Source: Hyphomicrobiales bacterium (GTDB lineage: Bacteria; Pseudomonadota; Alphaproteobacteria; Rhizobiales; Rhodobiaceae). Taken from it: DNA of 64,000 nt. The position numbers were made by a program, and so were the translations under genes. Every line of letters starts with the position of its first letter. Position 1 is the stretch's first letter. The stretch lies in contig PKTR01000003.1 of the NCBI GenBank assembly GCA_002869065.1, positions 323,292 through 387,291 of the forward strand, in the 5' to 3' direction. Below, piece after piece: positions 1-8,902 of this stretch. Under the pieces are notes generated by a model. That model had not been told where the DNA came from, ran no database searches, and saw nothing but the letters and a program-made list of their open reading frames with translations.

Positions 1-100
1 CTCGCCCTCGCCTGATCGCTGCCATTGTGGCGGCGCCCAGCGCCCCGCCCCTTTCATCCGGCCGCCGAAGTTTCTACATGGAGACGAGGAGGCGCCGCCG

Positions 101-1600
101 TTGAAACTGACCACCCTGACCGACGACACCCGCCTTGCGCTCGCCAATATGGGCGATTTCGCAACCGGCATGATGACACCGAGCGTGCGCCTCGGCGTGA
201 CCGGCCTGTCGCGCGCCGGCAAAACGGTGTTCATCACCGCCCTCGTCCACAACCTGATCAAGGGTGGCCGTCTGCCGCTGTTCGAGCCATACGCCGGCGG
301 ACGCCTTTCCGGCGCGCGCCTGCAGCCGCAACCCGACGACGCCGTGCCCCGCTTCGACTACGAATCCCATGTCGCCACCATGTTGAGCGACCGGCTGTGG
401 CCGCAATCGACCAAGCGCATCTCGGAACTGCGCGTGACGGTCGAATACGAGTCCGCCTCCTTCCTGTCGCGCAATCTCGGCAGCGGCAAGCTGCATATCG
501 ACATCGTCGACTATCCCGGCGAATGGCTGCTCGACCTGCCTCTGCTGTCGAAGGACTTCGCCACCTGGTCGCGCGAGGCACTCGCGCTTGCCGACCTGCC
601 GAACCGCACACGTCTCGCCGCCGGCTGGCGCAAGACGCTCGCCGGCATCGACCCACTCAGCGAGGAAAGCGAGACGACGGCCCGAACGCTTGCCGACGCC
701 TTCACCGCCTATCTCGCAGCCTGCCGCAGCGACGAACACGCACTCTCCACCCTGCCGCCCGGCCGCTTCCTGATGCCCGGCGACATGGAAGGATCGCCGG
801 CGCTGACCTTCGCTCCGCTGGCCCTGCCGGACAGCGGCAGCGCTCCACGCGGCTCACTGTGGGCGATGATGGAGCGCCGCTACGAGGCCTACAAGACGCA
901 TGTCGTGCGGCCATTCTTCCGCGATCACTTCGCCCGGCTCGACCGCCAGATTGTGCTCGTCGATGCACTGTCGGCACTCAATGCCGGACCCGCCGCCGTG
1001 CATGATCTGGAGACCGCGCTGACCGATATTCTCGCCTGCTTCCGGCCCGGCAAGGCGAGCTGGCTGTTCTCCATATTGAGCCGCAAGATCGACCGCATCC
1101 TGTTCGCCGCGACCAAGGCCGACCACCTGCATCACAGCGATCACGACCGGCTGGAAAAGATCCTTGCGCGCCTTGTCGAACGTGCTATCGAACGGGCGAA
1201 ATTCGCCGGCGCCGAGGTCGACGTGGTCGCCATGGCCGCCGTTCGCGCGACGCGTGAAGCAACCGTCGAACGCGATGGCGCGCGCTTGCCCGCAATCGTC
1301 GGCACACCGCTGCCGGGCGAGACGGTCGCCGGCGACGCGCTCGACGGCGCGAGCGAAATCGCCATGTTTCCCGGGGACTTGCCGGAAGATCCGGAATCGC
1401 TTTTCAAGGCACTTGAATCACAATATCAGCGACTTGAATCAGGCTCGGAAGGCGCTGAATCGAAGTACGAGGAACCGCTGCGCTTCGTCCGTTTTCGCCC
1501 GCCGCAGCTCGAGCGCAGCCGCGACGGCCTGCGCCTGATCCTGCCGCATATCCGGCTCGATCGCGCCCTCCAGTTCCTGCTTGGAGACAAGCTCGCATGA
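101..1600 (+). CDS. ycjX: YcjX-family (DUF463) P-loop ATPase/GTPase-like protein
   Basis: The 499-residue protein has a Walker A motif GLSRAGKT at residues 35-42, a DYPG (DxxG) motif at 137-140 and a TKAD (NKxD-like) motif at 338-341, the arrangement of the YcjX/DUF463 family of predicted nucleotide-binding stress proteins. In enterobacteria ycjX and ycjF are phage-shock-associated, but the molecular role is unclear. Translation appears to start at a TTG at 101, preceded by the purine-rich run gagacgaggagg; no ATG lies upstream in frame near enough. The stop overlaps the start of the next gene by 4 nt (ATGA), so the two are probably translationally coupled. The family is clear; the function is only inferred from family knowledge. 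Confidence 0.88.
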   Translation: MKLTTLTDDTRLALANMGDFATGMMTPSVRLGVTGLSRAGKTVFITALVHNLIKGGRLPLFEPYAGGRLSGARLQPQPDDAVPRFDYESHVATMLSDRLWPQSTKRISELRVTVEYESASFLSRNLGSGKLHIDIVDYPGEWLLDLPLLSKDFATWSREALALADLPNRTRLAAGWRKTLAGIDPLSEESETTARTLADAFTAYLAACRSDEHALSTLPPGRFLMPGDMEGSPALTFAPLALPDSGSAPRGSLWAMMERRYEAYKTHVVRPFFRDHFARLDRQIVLVDALSALNAGPAAVHDLETALTDILACFRPGKASWLFSILSRKIDRILFAATKADHLHHSDHDRLEKILARLVERAIERAKFAGAEVDVVAMAAVRATREATVERDGARLPAIVGTPLPGETVAGDALDGASEIAMFPGDLPEDPESLFKALESQYQRLESGSEGAESKYEEPLRFVRFRPPQLERSRDGLRLILPHIRLDRALQFLLGDKLA

Positions 1601-2619
1601 CCGACCGCCAGCGCAAACCGACCGCCTTCCGCCTCGACGACCCCGACGTCGTCATCACCGCCGCCGCACCCGCCGAGACGGACGCCCTCATCGCCCTTGC
1701 CGAGGCCGATCTCGCTGCTCCGCCGGCACCACCTATGAAGCGCCGCTTCCGTTGGAGCTCGCTGTTCTTTAGTGCGCTCGGCGGTCTGATCTCGCTCGGC
1801 GTCGGCCTTGCCGTCGACCAGTTGATCCGCGACCTCTTTTCGCGCGCCGACTGGCTCGGCTGGCTCGGTATCGGCCTCGCCGCACTCGCCCTGCTGGCCG
1901 CCCTTGCCATCGTGTTGCGCGAGCTGTTCGGCATCTGGCGCCTCAACCGCATCGACCGGCTGCGCACCACCGCGGACGCCGTCATCGAGGCCGACGATCG
2001 CGCCGGCGCCATCGGCCTCGTGCGCAATGTCTCCGACCTCTATGCAAACCGGCCCGACACCGCGCGTGGCCGTGCGGCCATCGCCCAGCGCCATGGCGAG
2101 ATCATCGACGGCGCCGACCTCGTGCGCCTCGCCGAACGCGACCTCTTTGCCCCGCTCGACGCCCGCGCCCGCCGCCTCGTCATCGACTCGGCCAAGCGCG
2201 TTTCCGTCGTCACCGCGATCAGCCCGCGCGCCGTGGTCGACGTGCTGTTCGTTTTCGTCGAAAGCCTGAGGCTGATCCGCCGCGTCTCCGACCTCTACGG
2301 CGGCCGCCCGGGAGGCATCGGTTTCATGCGGCTCGCACGCCACGTCATCGGCCACCTTGCCGTCACCGGCTCGATCGCCATCGGCGATAGTCTGGTGCAG
2401 CAACTCGTCGGCCATGGCCTTGCGGCAAAGCTCTCCGCCCGCCTCGGCGAGGGCGTCATCAATGGCATGTTGACCGCACGCATCGGCCTTGCGGCAATAG
2501 ACGTCTGCCGGCCGCTCCCCTTCGCCGCGCTCAACCGCCCGAGGATCGGCGACGTGCTGTCGGAGCTGATGAAATCGGCTGACGCGGACGGCAACGACAA
2601 GTCGAAACCCGGTCGCTAA
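1597..2619 (+). CDS. YcjF-family (TIGR01620/DUF697) inner-membrane protein
   Basis: This 340-residue protein has two hydrophobic segments at about residues 50-75 and 86-112, followed by a soluble region of the DUF697 type with a conserved run around VNGMLTARIGLAAI near the C terminus. It overlaps ycjX by 4 nt, the standard pairing of these two genes in proteobacteria. The N-terminal 50 residues are polar and probably cytoplasmic. The family is usually annotated as TIGR01620 membrane protein; the role, possibly membrane stress sensing with YcjX, is inference. Confidence 0.85.
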   Translation: MTDRQRKPTAFRLDDPDVVITAAAPAETDALIALAEADLAAPPAPPMKRRFRWSSLFFSALGGLISLGVGLAVDQLIRDLFSRADWLGWLGIGLAALALLAALAIVLRELFGIWRLNRIDRLRTTADAVIEADDRAGAIGLVRNVSDLYANRPDTARGRAAIAQRHGEIIDGADLVRLAERDLFAPLDARARRLVIDSAKRVSVVTAISPRAVVDVLFVFVESLRLIRRVSDLYGGRPGGIGFMRLARHVIGHLAVTGSIAIGDSLVQQLVGHGLAAKLSARLGEGVINGMLTARIGLAAIDVCRPLPFAALNRPRIGDVLSELMKSADADGNDKSKPGR

Positions 2620-2702
2620 ACATATCGCAGCGCGCGTAACCGAAGATTCAGCCCTTTCCCTTAAGCTCGCCGGAGTAGTGAGTTCTTAGGGGGAATTTTC
2701 TT

Positions 2703-4097
2703 ATGGCCATTGCCGACGCCGCACAGCCGGTCGCGCGCAACCCGTTTCTGGCACAACTCGCCGACCGGACCGGCTGGATCTTCGCGGCCATCGCAGTGAT
2801 CATTCCCAACATCCCGTTTCTGGCACTTTCGATTTTCGTCTGCCCGAACCGGGTAATGTCGATCGCGCTCTACGTTTTCGTCGCGCTCGCGGCGAGAAGC
2901 CTGGCAGTATGGCTATCGATCGCCCTGCTTGCCGCGGTCGTATTTTTCGATGTGGTTCAGGTGATCTCCGGCGTCTTCGATCTGTCGCCGCTGATGATCG
3001 TCGACTCGCTCAAATATGCCGTCGCCTTCGATATCTTCGCCTCACCGGCCTATCTCATCGTCGTCGCCCTGCTGACCGCGACCACCGCACTCACCGGCTA
3101 CCTGATCGCGCGCTATCGCGACGCCATCCGCACGGCACCACTGCTCCCGGCGCTGCTCTGCGCCTTCGCGGTATTCATCTTCGATTATGCCGCGAACGCC
3201 CGCACCCAGAAGGCCCTCGGCTTCCTCCTGAAAACGCAGGTCGAGTTCGATTCGGCCATCGGCCAGAGCGGACTGACGCCCCCCACCGTTGCGAACAAGG
3301 GCCACAACATGCTGTTCGTGATGGTCGAGGGCATGGGTGCCTTTGCCGATCCCAAACACCGCGCGCTGCTGACCGATCGGCTGGAGAAGGCCGGCCTCGA
3401 CGACCGCTATACGGTCAGCCACGGGCTGAACACCTATGTCGGCTCGACCACCGGCGCCGAATCCCGCGAGCTGTGTGGACGCTGGGGCGATCATCGCGAC
3501 TACCTCGACGGCGCCGCTCACCCGGAATGCCTGCCGGCGCAGCTCGCCGAAAGAGGCTACGACACCGCAGCCTTTCACGCCTTTACCGGCGAGTTCTTCG
3601 AGCGCTCGCTGTGGTATCCGAAAATCGGCTTCAAGCACGCCTCCTTCCGCGAGCAGCTCGACGCCAGCCCGATGCCGCGCAGCAAGGTCTCCTGCGGCCT
3701 CACCTTCACCGGCCTGTGCGACCTCGACGTCGCCAACCACGTCGAAAAATACCTGGCGGAGCGCACCGACAAGCCGCGCTTCGCCTATTGGTTGACGCTC
3801 AACACCCACATGCCGATCGCGCCCGACGAAGGCACCGACAGGCTGTCATGCCCCGATGGTGGCCCGTTCGGCGACCGCACCGTCTGCGACATGACCGAGA
3901 TGTGGATCGACGTGCTCGACCGCGTTGCCCAGATGGCCGCCAATCCGGACCTCGCCGGAACCGACATCATCGTTGTCGGCGATCACCATCCGCCGATCTG
4001 GACCCGCCATGGACGCAGCCTTTTCGCCCCGGGTTCGGTCGCCTGGATGGCGTTGAAAGCCAAAGACCCGGCCCCGGTTCGCCACGCAAGCCGCTAG
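2703..4097 (+). CDS. Membrane-anchored sulfatase/alkaline-phosphatase-superfamily protein
   Basis: The 464-residue protein begins with four or five membrane helices (about residues 28-165) and continues with a periplasmic domain of the alkaline phosphatase/sulfatase superfamily. The likely nucleophile is a threonine in STTG at residues 248-251, and the C-terminal metal ligands are in VVGDHHPP (D427, H428). The layout resembles LTA synthase-like and phosphoethanolamine-transferase-like enzymes, which move headgroups from phospholipids to envelope glycans or lipids. The substrate cannot be told from sequence. The ATG at 2703 follows a strong ribosome site (agggggaa). The TAG stop lies at the left edge of a dispersed repeat shared with the gene ending at 41694. 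Confidence 0.8.
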   Translation: MAIADAAQPVARNPFLAQLADRTGWIFAAIAVIIPNIPFLALSIFVCPNRVMSIALYVFVALAARSLAVWLSIALLAAVVFFDVVQVISGVFDLSPLMIVDSLKYAVAFDIFASPAYLIVVALLTATTALTGYLIARYRDAIRTAPLLPALLCAFAVFIFDYAANARTQKALGFLLKTQVEFDSAIGQSGLTPPTVANKGHNMLFVMVEGMGAFADPKHRALLTDRLEKAGLDDRYTVSHGLNTYVGSTTGAESRELCGRWGDHRDYLDGAAHPECLPAQLAERGYDTAAFHAFTGEFFERSLWYPKIGFKHASFREQLDASPMPRSKVSCGLTFTGLCDLDVANHVEKYLAERTDKPRFAYWLTLNTHMPIAPDEGTDRLSCPDGGPFGDRTVCDMTEMWIDVLDRVAQMAANPDLAGTDIIVVGDHHPPIWTRHGRSLFAPGSVAWMALKAKDPAPVRHASR

Positions 4098-4148
4098 AGC
4101 GTGTCTCCAAAAAGTGGATGCCGGTTTTGGGACAAAGACACGCGGCTA
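4095..4148. repeat. Rhizobial-type extragenic hairpin repeat, copy 1
   Basis: The element begins ctagagcg and has nested inverted arms: an outer pair at 4099-4106 and 4136-4143, and an inner pair CCAAAA at 4107-4112 and TTTTGG at 4125-4130. A second copy with the same architecture is at 41691-41741. The core (aaaagtgg..accggtttt) matches a short extragenic repeat I know to be dispersed in Rhizobiales genomes. The TAG stop of the preceding gene is formed by the element's left edge. Confidence 0.65.
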
Positions 4149-4299
4149 ACAGACAGAAAAAGCTGTAGACAGCTCAAGCGCGGCGCGCGAAGCCGAACAA
4201 ACGCGACAGGTTCAAACGCACCGCGAGCGACATCTGGCCGCTCGCCCGCAAGGCCCCTATACTCCGGCGAACACCACCGCTTCATGAGTTTGGGACCTG

Positions 4300-5475
4300 A
4301 TGTTCGTCAACTTCTTCCATGAGCTGAAATCGGCCGGCCTGCCGGTTTCCCTGCGCGAATACCTCACGCTGATGGGCGCGCTCGAAGCCGACCTCGCCGA
4401 AAAGCGGGTCGAGGATTTCTATTTCCTCGCTCGCGCGAGCCTGGTGAAGGACGAGAAGAACCTCGACAAGTTCGACCGCGTGTTCGGCCACGTCTTCAAG
4501 GGTCTCGACCTGATGAGCGAAGCCATCGAGGCCGAGATCCCCGAGGAATGGCTGCGCAAGATGGCCGAGAAATTCCTCACCGAGGAGGAGAAGGCCGAGA
4601 TCGAAGCACTCGGCGGCTGGGACAAGCTGATGGAGACGCTGAAACAGCGCCTCGCCGAACAAAAGGGCCGCCACCAGGGCGGCAACAAGTGGATCGGCAC
4701 AGCCGGCACCTCGCCCTTCGGCGCCTATGGTTACAACCCCGAAGGCATCCGCATCGGCCAGGAAGAGAGCCGCCACAGGCGCGCGGTGAAGGTCTGGGAC
4801 AAGCGCGAATTCAAGGACCTCGACGACGCGGTCGAACTCGGCACCCGCAACATCAAGGTCGCGCTGAAGCGCCTGCGCCGTTTTGCGCGGCAAGGGGCGG
4901 CGGAAGAGCTCGACCTCGACCACACCATCAAGTCGACCGCCCATCACGGCTATCTCGACATCCAGATGCGCCCGGAGCGCCGCAACGCGGTCAAGGTGCT
5001 GTTGTTCTTCGATGTCGGCGGCTCGATGGACCCGTTCATCCGCCTGTGCGAGGAGCTGTTCTCAGCCGCGCGGATGGAATTCAAGACGATGGAGTACTTC
5101 TACTTCCACAACTGCCTCTACGAGCGCGTGTGGAAGAACAATCGCCGCCGCCACACCGAGACGATCTCGACCTGGGACGTGCTGCACACCTACCCGTCCG
5201 ACTACAAGGTCATCATCATCGGCGACGCCTCGATGAGCCCCTACGAAATCTCCTATCCCGGCGGCTCCGTCGAGCACTGGAACGAGGAAGCCGGCGGCGT
5301 GTGGATGCAGCGCCTATCTGAGACCTTCCCGCACAGCGTCTGGCTCAACCCCGTCTCGGAACGGCACTGGGACTACACCCAGTCGATCCAGATGGTGAAG
5401 GACCTCGTCGGCCACCGCATGTTCCCGCTGACGCTGGAAGGATTGGACGGAGCCATGAAGGAGTTGGTGCGGTAG
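4300..5475 (+). CDS. CoxE-like VWA domain protein
   Basis: The 391-residue protein has an alpha-helical N-terminal half and a C-terminal von Willebrand A fold. A MIDAS-like DVGGSMD starts at residue 238, a variant typical of this CoxE-like group rather than the classical DxSxS. Family members usually pair with a MoxR-type AAA+ ATPase that inserts metals or remodels complexes, but no MoxR gene lies within this window, so this copy is separated from its partner or the partner is elsewhere. The start at 4300 has only a weak ribosome site. The family is clear; the client is unknown. Confidence 0.85.
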   Translation: MFVNFFHELKSAGLPVSLREYLTLMGALEADLAEKRVEDFYFLARASLVKDEKNLDKFDRVFGHVFKGLDLMSEAIEAEIPEEWLRKMAEKFLTEEEKAEIEALGGWDKLMETLKQRLAEQKGRHQGGNKWIGTAGTSPFGAYGYNPEGIRIGQEESRHRRAVKVWDKREFKDLDDAVELGTRNIKVALKRLRRFARQGAAEELDLDHTIKSTAHHGYLDIQMRPERRNAVKVLLFFDVGGSMDPFIRLCEELFSAARMEFKTMEYFYFHNCLYERVWKNNRRRHTETISTWDVLHTYPSDYKVIIIGDASMSPYEISYPGGSVEHWNEEAGGVWMQRLSETFPHSVWLNPVSERHWDYTQSIQMVKDLVGHRMFPLTLEGLDGAMKELVR

Positions 5476-5579
5476 GGGGAGGCAGAGAGTGCGGGCAAAG
5501 CCCACCACCTTCCCGAATTTATCCCCGACTGCTACCTTGGGTTTAGCATTGCTTATCGCCTCTAACCATGGAGAATAAG

Positions 5580-5996
5580 ATGAGCAATGAATCTCGTGGG
5601 CTCTCTCTGCGCAGTGCAATAGCACGCACCTTTTCCAACGAACACCAACGGCGAACCCGCAACTCGTCGATGCACATAGGCAATCTCGAAGGAAAAGGCG
5701 TTTTTGAGGTCTGGGGACCCCCGCGTTTTTGGGGCCCTTGGACCGAAGTATTCGTCTCGTTTGGCCCGACAGGTCCCGGTCGAGGTTCCCACAAGATCAC
5801 CAAGGAAATCTCTTATGAAACACTTTCAGATGCCCCTTCAACTTTCGACGTTGAAATCCGTGGTGGTGACCGTTTCGTAAGAGCTACCGGGCCTGGAACC
5901 TCAACCGTCACGATAACAGGGGAAGTCTCCACATCGCTGAAATTCCGAGCGAAGAGTCATTCATTGGGGCAAATCATTCGCGTTAGGGTAAGGTGA
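5580..5996 (+). CDS. Hypothetical protein, low-GC orphan
   Basis: I do not recognise this 138-residue protein. It is soluble, lacks a signal peptide and carries an aromatic/proline/glycine-rich patch (residues about 43-62, with WGPPRFWGPW) followed by beta-strand-like sequence, suggesting a small beta-rich fold. An upstream ATG at 5568 is possible, but the ATG at 5580 has a well-placed GGAG six bases ahead and is preferred. Its base composition is visibly less GC-rich than its neighbours and its codon use differs, with many A/T-ending codons, a hint of acquisition. It ends 4 bp before the next gene and is probably cotranscribed with it. Confidence 0.6.
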   Translation: MSNESRGLSLRSAIARTFSNEHQRRTRNSSMHIGNLEGKGVFEVWGPPRFWGPWTEVFVSFGPTGPGRGSHKITKEISYETLSDAPSTFDVEIRGGDRFVRATGPGTSTVTITGEVSTSLKFRAKSHSLGQIIRVRVR

Positions 5997-6000
5997 CCAT

Positions 6001-6777
6001 ATGCAGCTGAACACGAGAGCCAGTCGCCAAACGGACAGTGCAGCCATTTCTAGAAGACGCTTTGCAAGGGCATCCGGTATCGCCCTCCTTCTCGCCTCCG
6101 CCCTCGCCGCACACGCCGCCGAGCCGGAGCCTCTCACCCTCTACCAAATCGGCGAGACGCTGACCTATTCGCACGAGGACATCGTTACGATCCGGCATGA
6201 GCGCGACGAGCGGAACGAAGCCATCGATCAGGAATTCACGATCACGGAAGCCGCCGCCGCGCGGCAGAAGGCATTCACCGGCGCGCTCGTTGGCAAGACC
6301 ATCGGCCTCGTCTTCGATGGCCGCATCGGCTCGGACAACACCATTGTTCGCGAGCCGATGGGCCTCACGATCGTCCATACCTTCATGCCCGACACGCCCG
6401 AATATGAGGCCCGCGCCAACGCGCTGGAAGCCCGCCACGCCGACCCGGCGACAAGCACCTCTACGTCGGGCACCTCTACGTCGGGCACCCCAACAACGGG
6501 CAACCATCCGCTGATCTTCCTGTTCGAACGCAAAGCCAAGGTGGAACTGACGGCTAGCGACATCGAAAGCTGCACCTCCGCCGGCGACAGGGTCGAACTT
6601 CGACTGCACCCATCGGCCCTGAAAAATCTCGCGAACCTGGGCGCCGAGCAGCAAGCCGGCCACTGGCTTCTCACGTCCGGCGATATAGTCGTTAACGACT
6701 GGCGGACCGGCACATTGACGGCATCGGGCATCTTCTCGGCAGCGACCCTTGCCGCTGGCACTGTCTGTCCGAAATAG
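6001..6777 (+). CDS. Secreted hypothetical protein with SecD P1 head-like segments
   Basis: The 258-residue product starts with a twin-arginine-like signal (SRRRFARA followed by a hydrophobic stretch ending AAHA), so it is likely exported. The segment around residues 78-118 (FTITEAAAARQKAFT.., IGLVFDGRI) resembles the head part of the SecD/SecF periplasmic P1 domain, and the second half (VELTASDIES...) looks like another diverged copy. A Thr/Ser/Gly linker at about 150-166 is encoded by a 15-bp tandem repeat. There are no SecD membrane helices, so this is a free periplasmic relative, not a translocase subunit. An aaggtga ribosome site lies in the 4-bp gap after the upstream gene. Confidence 0.6.
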   Translation: MQLNTRASRQTDSAAISRRRFARASGIALLLASALAAHAAEPEPLTLYQIGETLTYSHEDIVTIRHERDERNEAIDQEFTITEAAAARQKAFTGALVGKTIGLVFDGRIGSDNTIVREPMGLTIVHTFMPDTPEYEARANALEARHADPATSTSTSGTSTSGTPTTGNHPLIFLFERKAKVELTASDIESCTSAGDRVELRLHPSALKNLANLGAEQQAGHWLLTSGDIVVNDWRTGTLTASGIFSAATLAAGTVCPK

Positions 6778-6814
6778 CACCCCGCCGCCGCGACTTGTCG
6801 CTCGGCGCCCCCTT

Positions 6815-7729
6815 TCAGGCGCGCCCGCCTCTCCCGTTCGCCAGTCTCGCCTCCAGCCGAGGGGCGGCAAAGTCGACGAACATGCGCAGTTTTTGCGGAA
6901 CGAGACCGCCGCCATAGAGGATGCTGACCGGCCACGGCTCCGGCTCGTGGTCCTGAAGCACGATTTCCAGCCGCCCTGCCGCAACCGCCTCGACCGCCTG
7001 ATAGGACAGCACCCGGGTCAGCCCAAGGCCGGCGACGGCGGCGTCGACGGCGGCTTCGGCCGTATTGACGACCATGCGCGACTTGACCGTGACGGTTCGT
7101 TGCGCCTGTCCTTCGCCGAACTGCCAGCGGTCGGGCGCCATAAGGTTTTCGAACGTGACGCAATCGTGCCCCGCCAGATCATCGGGCCGCTCGGGCCGGC
7201 CACGCTCGGCAAGATAGGCCGGGCTCGCGCAGATCACCCGGCGCACCTCGCCGATCCGCCGTGCGCGCAACCGGCTGTCGGGCAGATGACCGATGCGGAT
7301 CGCCGCGTCGATCCGGTCCTCGACAAGGCTGACCGGGCGGTCGGATTGCTCCAGCCTGACATCGACCTCCCGGTAGGTTTCGAGAAACGCCGCGATGACC
7401 GGCAGCACATGCAGCCGCCCGAAAACGATGGGCGCGGACACCGTCAACAGCCCCTTCGGAACACTGAATTCGCCAGCCGCGACCCGCTCGGCCTCGCCCA
7501 CCTGTTCCAGAATGCTGCGACACGCCGCGAGATAGGCCTCCCCCGGTTCGGTCAATGAAAGGCCGCGCGTGGAGCGGTGCAGGATCCGGGTGCCGAGCCG
7601 CTCTTCGAGTTCAGCCACCCACCTGCTGACGGTCGCGAGCGGCATCCCCAGTCGCCGCGCCGCGGCCGACAGGCTGCCCGCATCCGCAGCGGCGACAAGT
7701 ACGGACATGGCATCGAAACGGTCGGTCAT
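6815..7729 (-). CDS. LysR-family transcriptional regulator
   Basis: The 304-residue protein has an N-terminal winged helix-turn-helix (residues about 4-62, AARRLGMPLATVSRWVAELE) and a LysR substrate-binding domain from about 90. It resembles the large alphaproteobacterial group that regulates divergently transcribed oxidoreductase or detoxification genes. It is divergent from the carboxymuconolactone decarboxylase-like gene at 7835, with a 105-bp shared promoter region, so it probably controls that operon and itself. The effector cannot be predicted. Confidence 0.92.
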   Translation of the reverse strand: MTDRFDAMSVLVAAADAGSLSAAARRLGMPLATVSRWVAELEERLGTRILHRSTRGLSLTEPGEAYLAACRSILEQVGEAERVAAGEFSVPKGLLTVSAPIVFGRLHVLPVIAAFLETYREVDVRLEQSDRPVSLVEDRIDAAIRIGHLPDSRLRARRIGEVRRVICASPAYLAERGRPERPDDLAGHDCVTFENLMAPDRWQFGEGQAQRTVTVKSRMVVNTAEAAVDAAVAGLGLTRVLSYQAVEAVAAGRLEIVLQDHEPEPWPVSILYGGGLVPQKLRMFVDFAAPRLEARLANGRGGRA

Positions 7730-7779
7730 ATGCTCTCAATTTCTGGAAGGATGGTTTCTGATTTTAGCCTCTTATACCA

Positions 7780-7802
7780 ATTTCTGAAATCGATATCTAT
7801 CG
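7780..7802. promoter_or_regulatory. Candidate LysR operator in divergent promoter region
   Basis: The 105-bp region between the LysR gene and the 7835 operon is AT-rich and holds the palindrome ATTTCTGAAAT (7780-7790), immediately followed by CGATA-TC-TATCG (7791-7802). The hexamer tttctg occurs three times in the region. These are plausible LysR-type sites by position and symmetry only. Confidence 0.35.
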
Positions 7803-7834
7803 GGGTGTCAACCCGCAAACCAAGGAGACACCCC

Positions 7835-8383
7835 ATGTCACGCATTCCCATTCCCGCCTCGGTCGACGACGCCCCGCAAGCCTCGCAGCCGCTTCTGAAA
7901 CAGGTCGGCAACATGCTCGGCAGCGTGCCCAACCTGTTCCGCCTCGTAGGCAACAGCCCGGCGGCGCTGGAAGGCTATCTCGGCCTTTTCGGCGCACTCG
8001 GCAAAGGCGCCCTGCCGGCCCCGACCCGCGAACGCATCGCGCTCGCCGTCGCCCAGTTCAATGGCTGCGGCTACTGCCTGTCGGCCCACACCTATCTCGG
8101 CGAAAAGGTCGCCAAGCTCTCGGCCGAGGAGATCGCCTATAACCGCAAGGGTCGCTCCACCGATCCCGGCGCCGACGCGGCGGTCATCTTTGCCGTCAAG
8201 GTCGCCGAAAACCGCGGCCGCGTCAGCAATACCGATCTCGCCGCCGTTCGCACCGCCGGCTACAGCGATGCCCAGATCATCGAGATCGTGCAGCACGTCG
8301 CCCTCAACGTGTGGACCAACTACCTCAACGAAGTAGCCCAGACCGAGATCGATTTCCCGGTCGCCAACGGCATCGCCGCGTAA
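7835..8383 (+). CDS. Carboxymuconolactone decarboxylase / AhpD-like family protein
   Basis: The 182-residue protein carries the AhpD-type redox motif GCGYCLSAH, with the CxxC pair and following His, in the all-alpha CMD fold. Such proteins act as alkylhydroperoxidase-like or peroxidase-related enzymes. The ATG at 7835 follows a strong aaggaga site, so longer upstream readings are unnecessary. It is first in a same-strand run of three genes divergent from a LysR regulator. The family is firm; the reaction is unproven. Confidence 0.88.
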   Translation: MSRIPIPASVDDAPQASQPLLKQVGNMLGSVPNLFRLVGNSPAALEGYLGLFGALGKGALPAPTRERIALAVAQFNGCGYCLSAHTYLGEKVAKLSAEEIAYNRKGRSTDPGADAAVIFAVKVAENRGRVSNTDLAAVRTAGYSDAQIIEIVQHVALNVWTNYLNEVAQTEIDFPVANGIAA

Positions 8384-8435
8384 CACCTCATGGCGGCGGC
8401 ACAGTCGCCGCCATGCTTTCACCAGGAGAGCGAAA

Positions 8436-8900
8436 ATGAGCCGTCCCCCGATCCCCCCGTTCACCGCCGAGACCGCCGCGCAGAAGGCGCGCATGGCCGA
8501 AGACGCATGGAATACACAGGACCCCGCGAAGGTGGCGCTGGCCTACACGCCCGACACCAGATGGCGCAACCGTTCGGAATTCCTCAACGGGCGCGCGCAG
8601 GTCGAGGCTTTTCTCGCCCGCAAATGGGTCGCCGAAAACGACTACCGGCTGATCAAGGAAGTCTGGGTCCATGGCGCCAACCGCATCGCCGTGCGCTTTG
8701 TCTACGAATGGCGCGATGGCTGCGGAAACTGGTTCCGCTCGCACGGCAACGAAAACTGGCTGTTCGATGCCGACGGCTACATGGCCGAGCGCCACGCCTC
8801 GATCAACGACGTGCCGATCTCCGAGGAGGAAAGGCTGTTCCGCTGGCCCGCCGGCCGCCGGCCCGACGACCATCCCGGCCTGACCGAACTGGGGCTGTGA
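8436..8900 (+). CDS. NTF2-like protein, DUF1348 family
   Basis: The 154-residue protein matches the DUF1348 branch of the NTF2-like (SnoaL/ketosteroid isomerase-like) fold, with WNTQDP and a long run of aromatic and acidic residues such as [19 protein letters not shown]. It has an aggag ribosome site and sits between the AhpD-like gene and an FMN-binding protein. No defined catalytic function is known for the family; operon context suggests a role in small-molecule oxidation or detoxification. Confidence 0.85.
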   Translation: MSRPPIPPFTAETAAQKARMAEDAWNTQDPAKVALAYTPDTRWRNRSEFLNGRAQVEAFLARKWVAENDYRLIKEVWVHGANRIAVRFVYEWRDGCGNWFRSHGNENWLFDADGYMAERHASINDVPISEEERLFRWPAGRRPDDHPGLTELGL

Positions 8901-8902
8901 CA

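Noticed and set aside
6452..6496. 15-bp tandem repeat in the SecD-head-like gene as a phase-variable tract
   Set aside because: The unit is a multiple of three and encodes a Thr/Ser/Gly linker, so copy changes would not switch the gene off.
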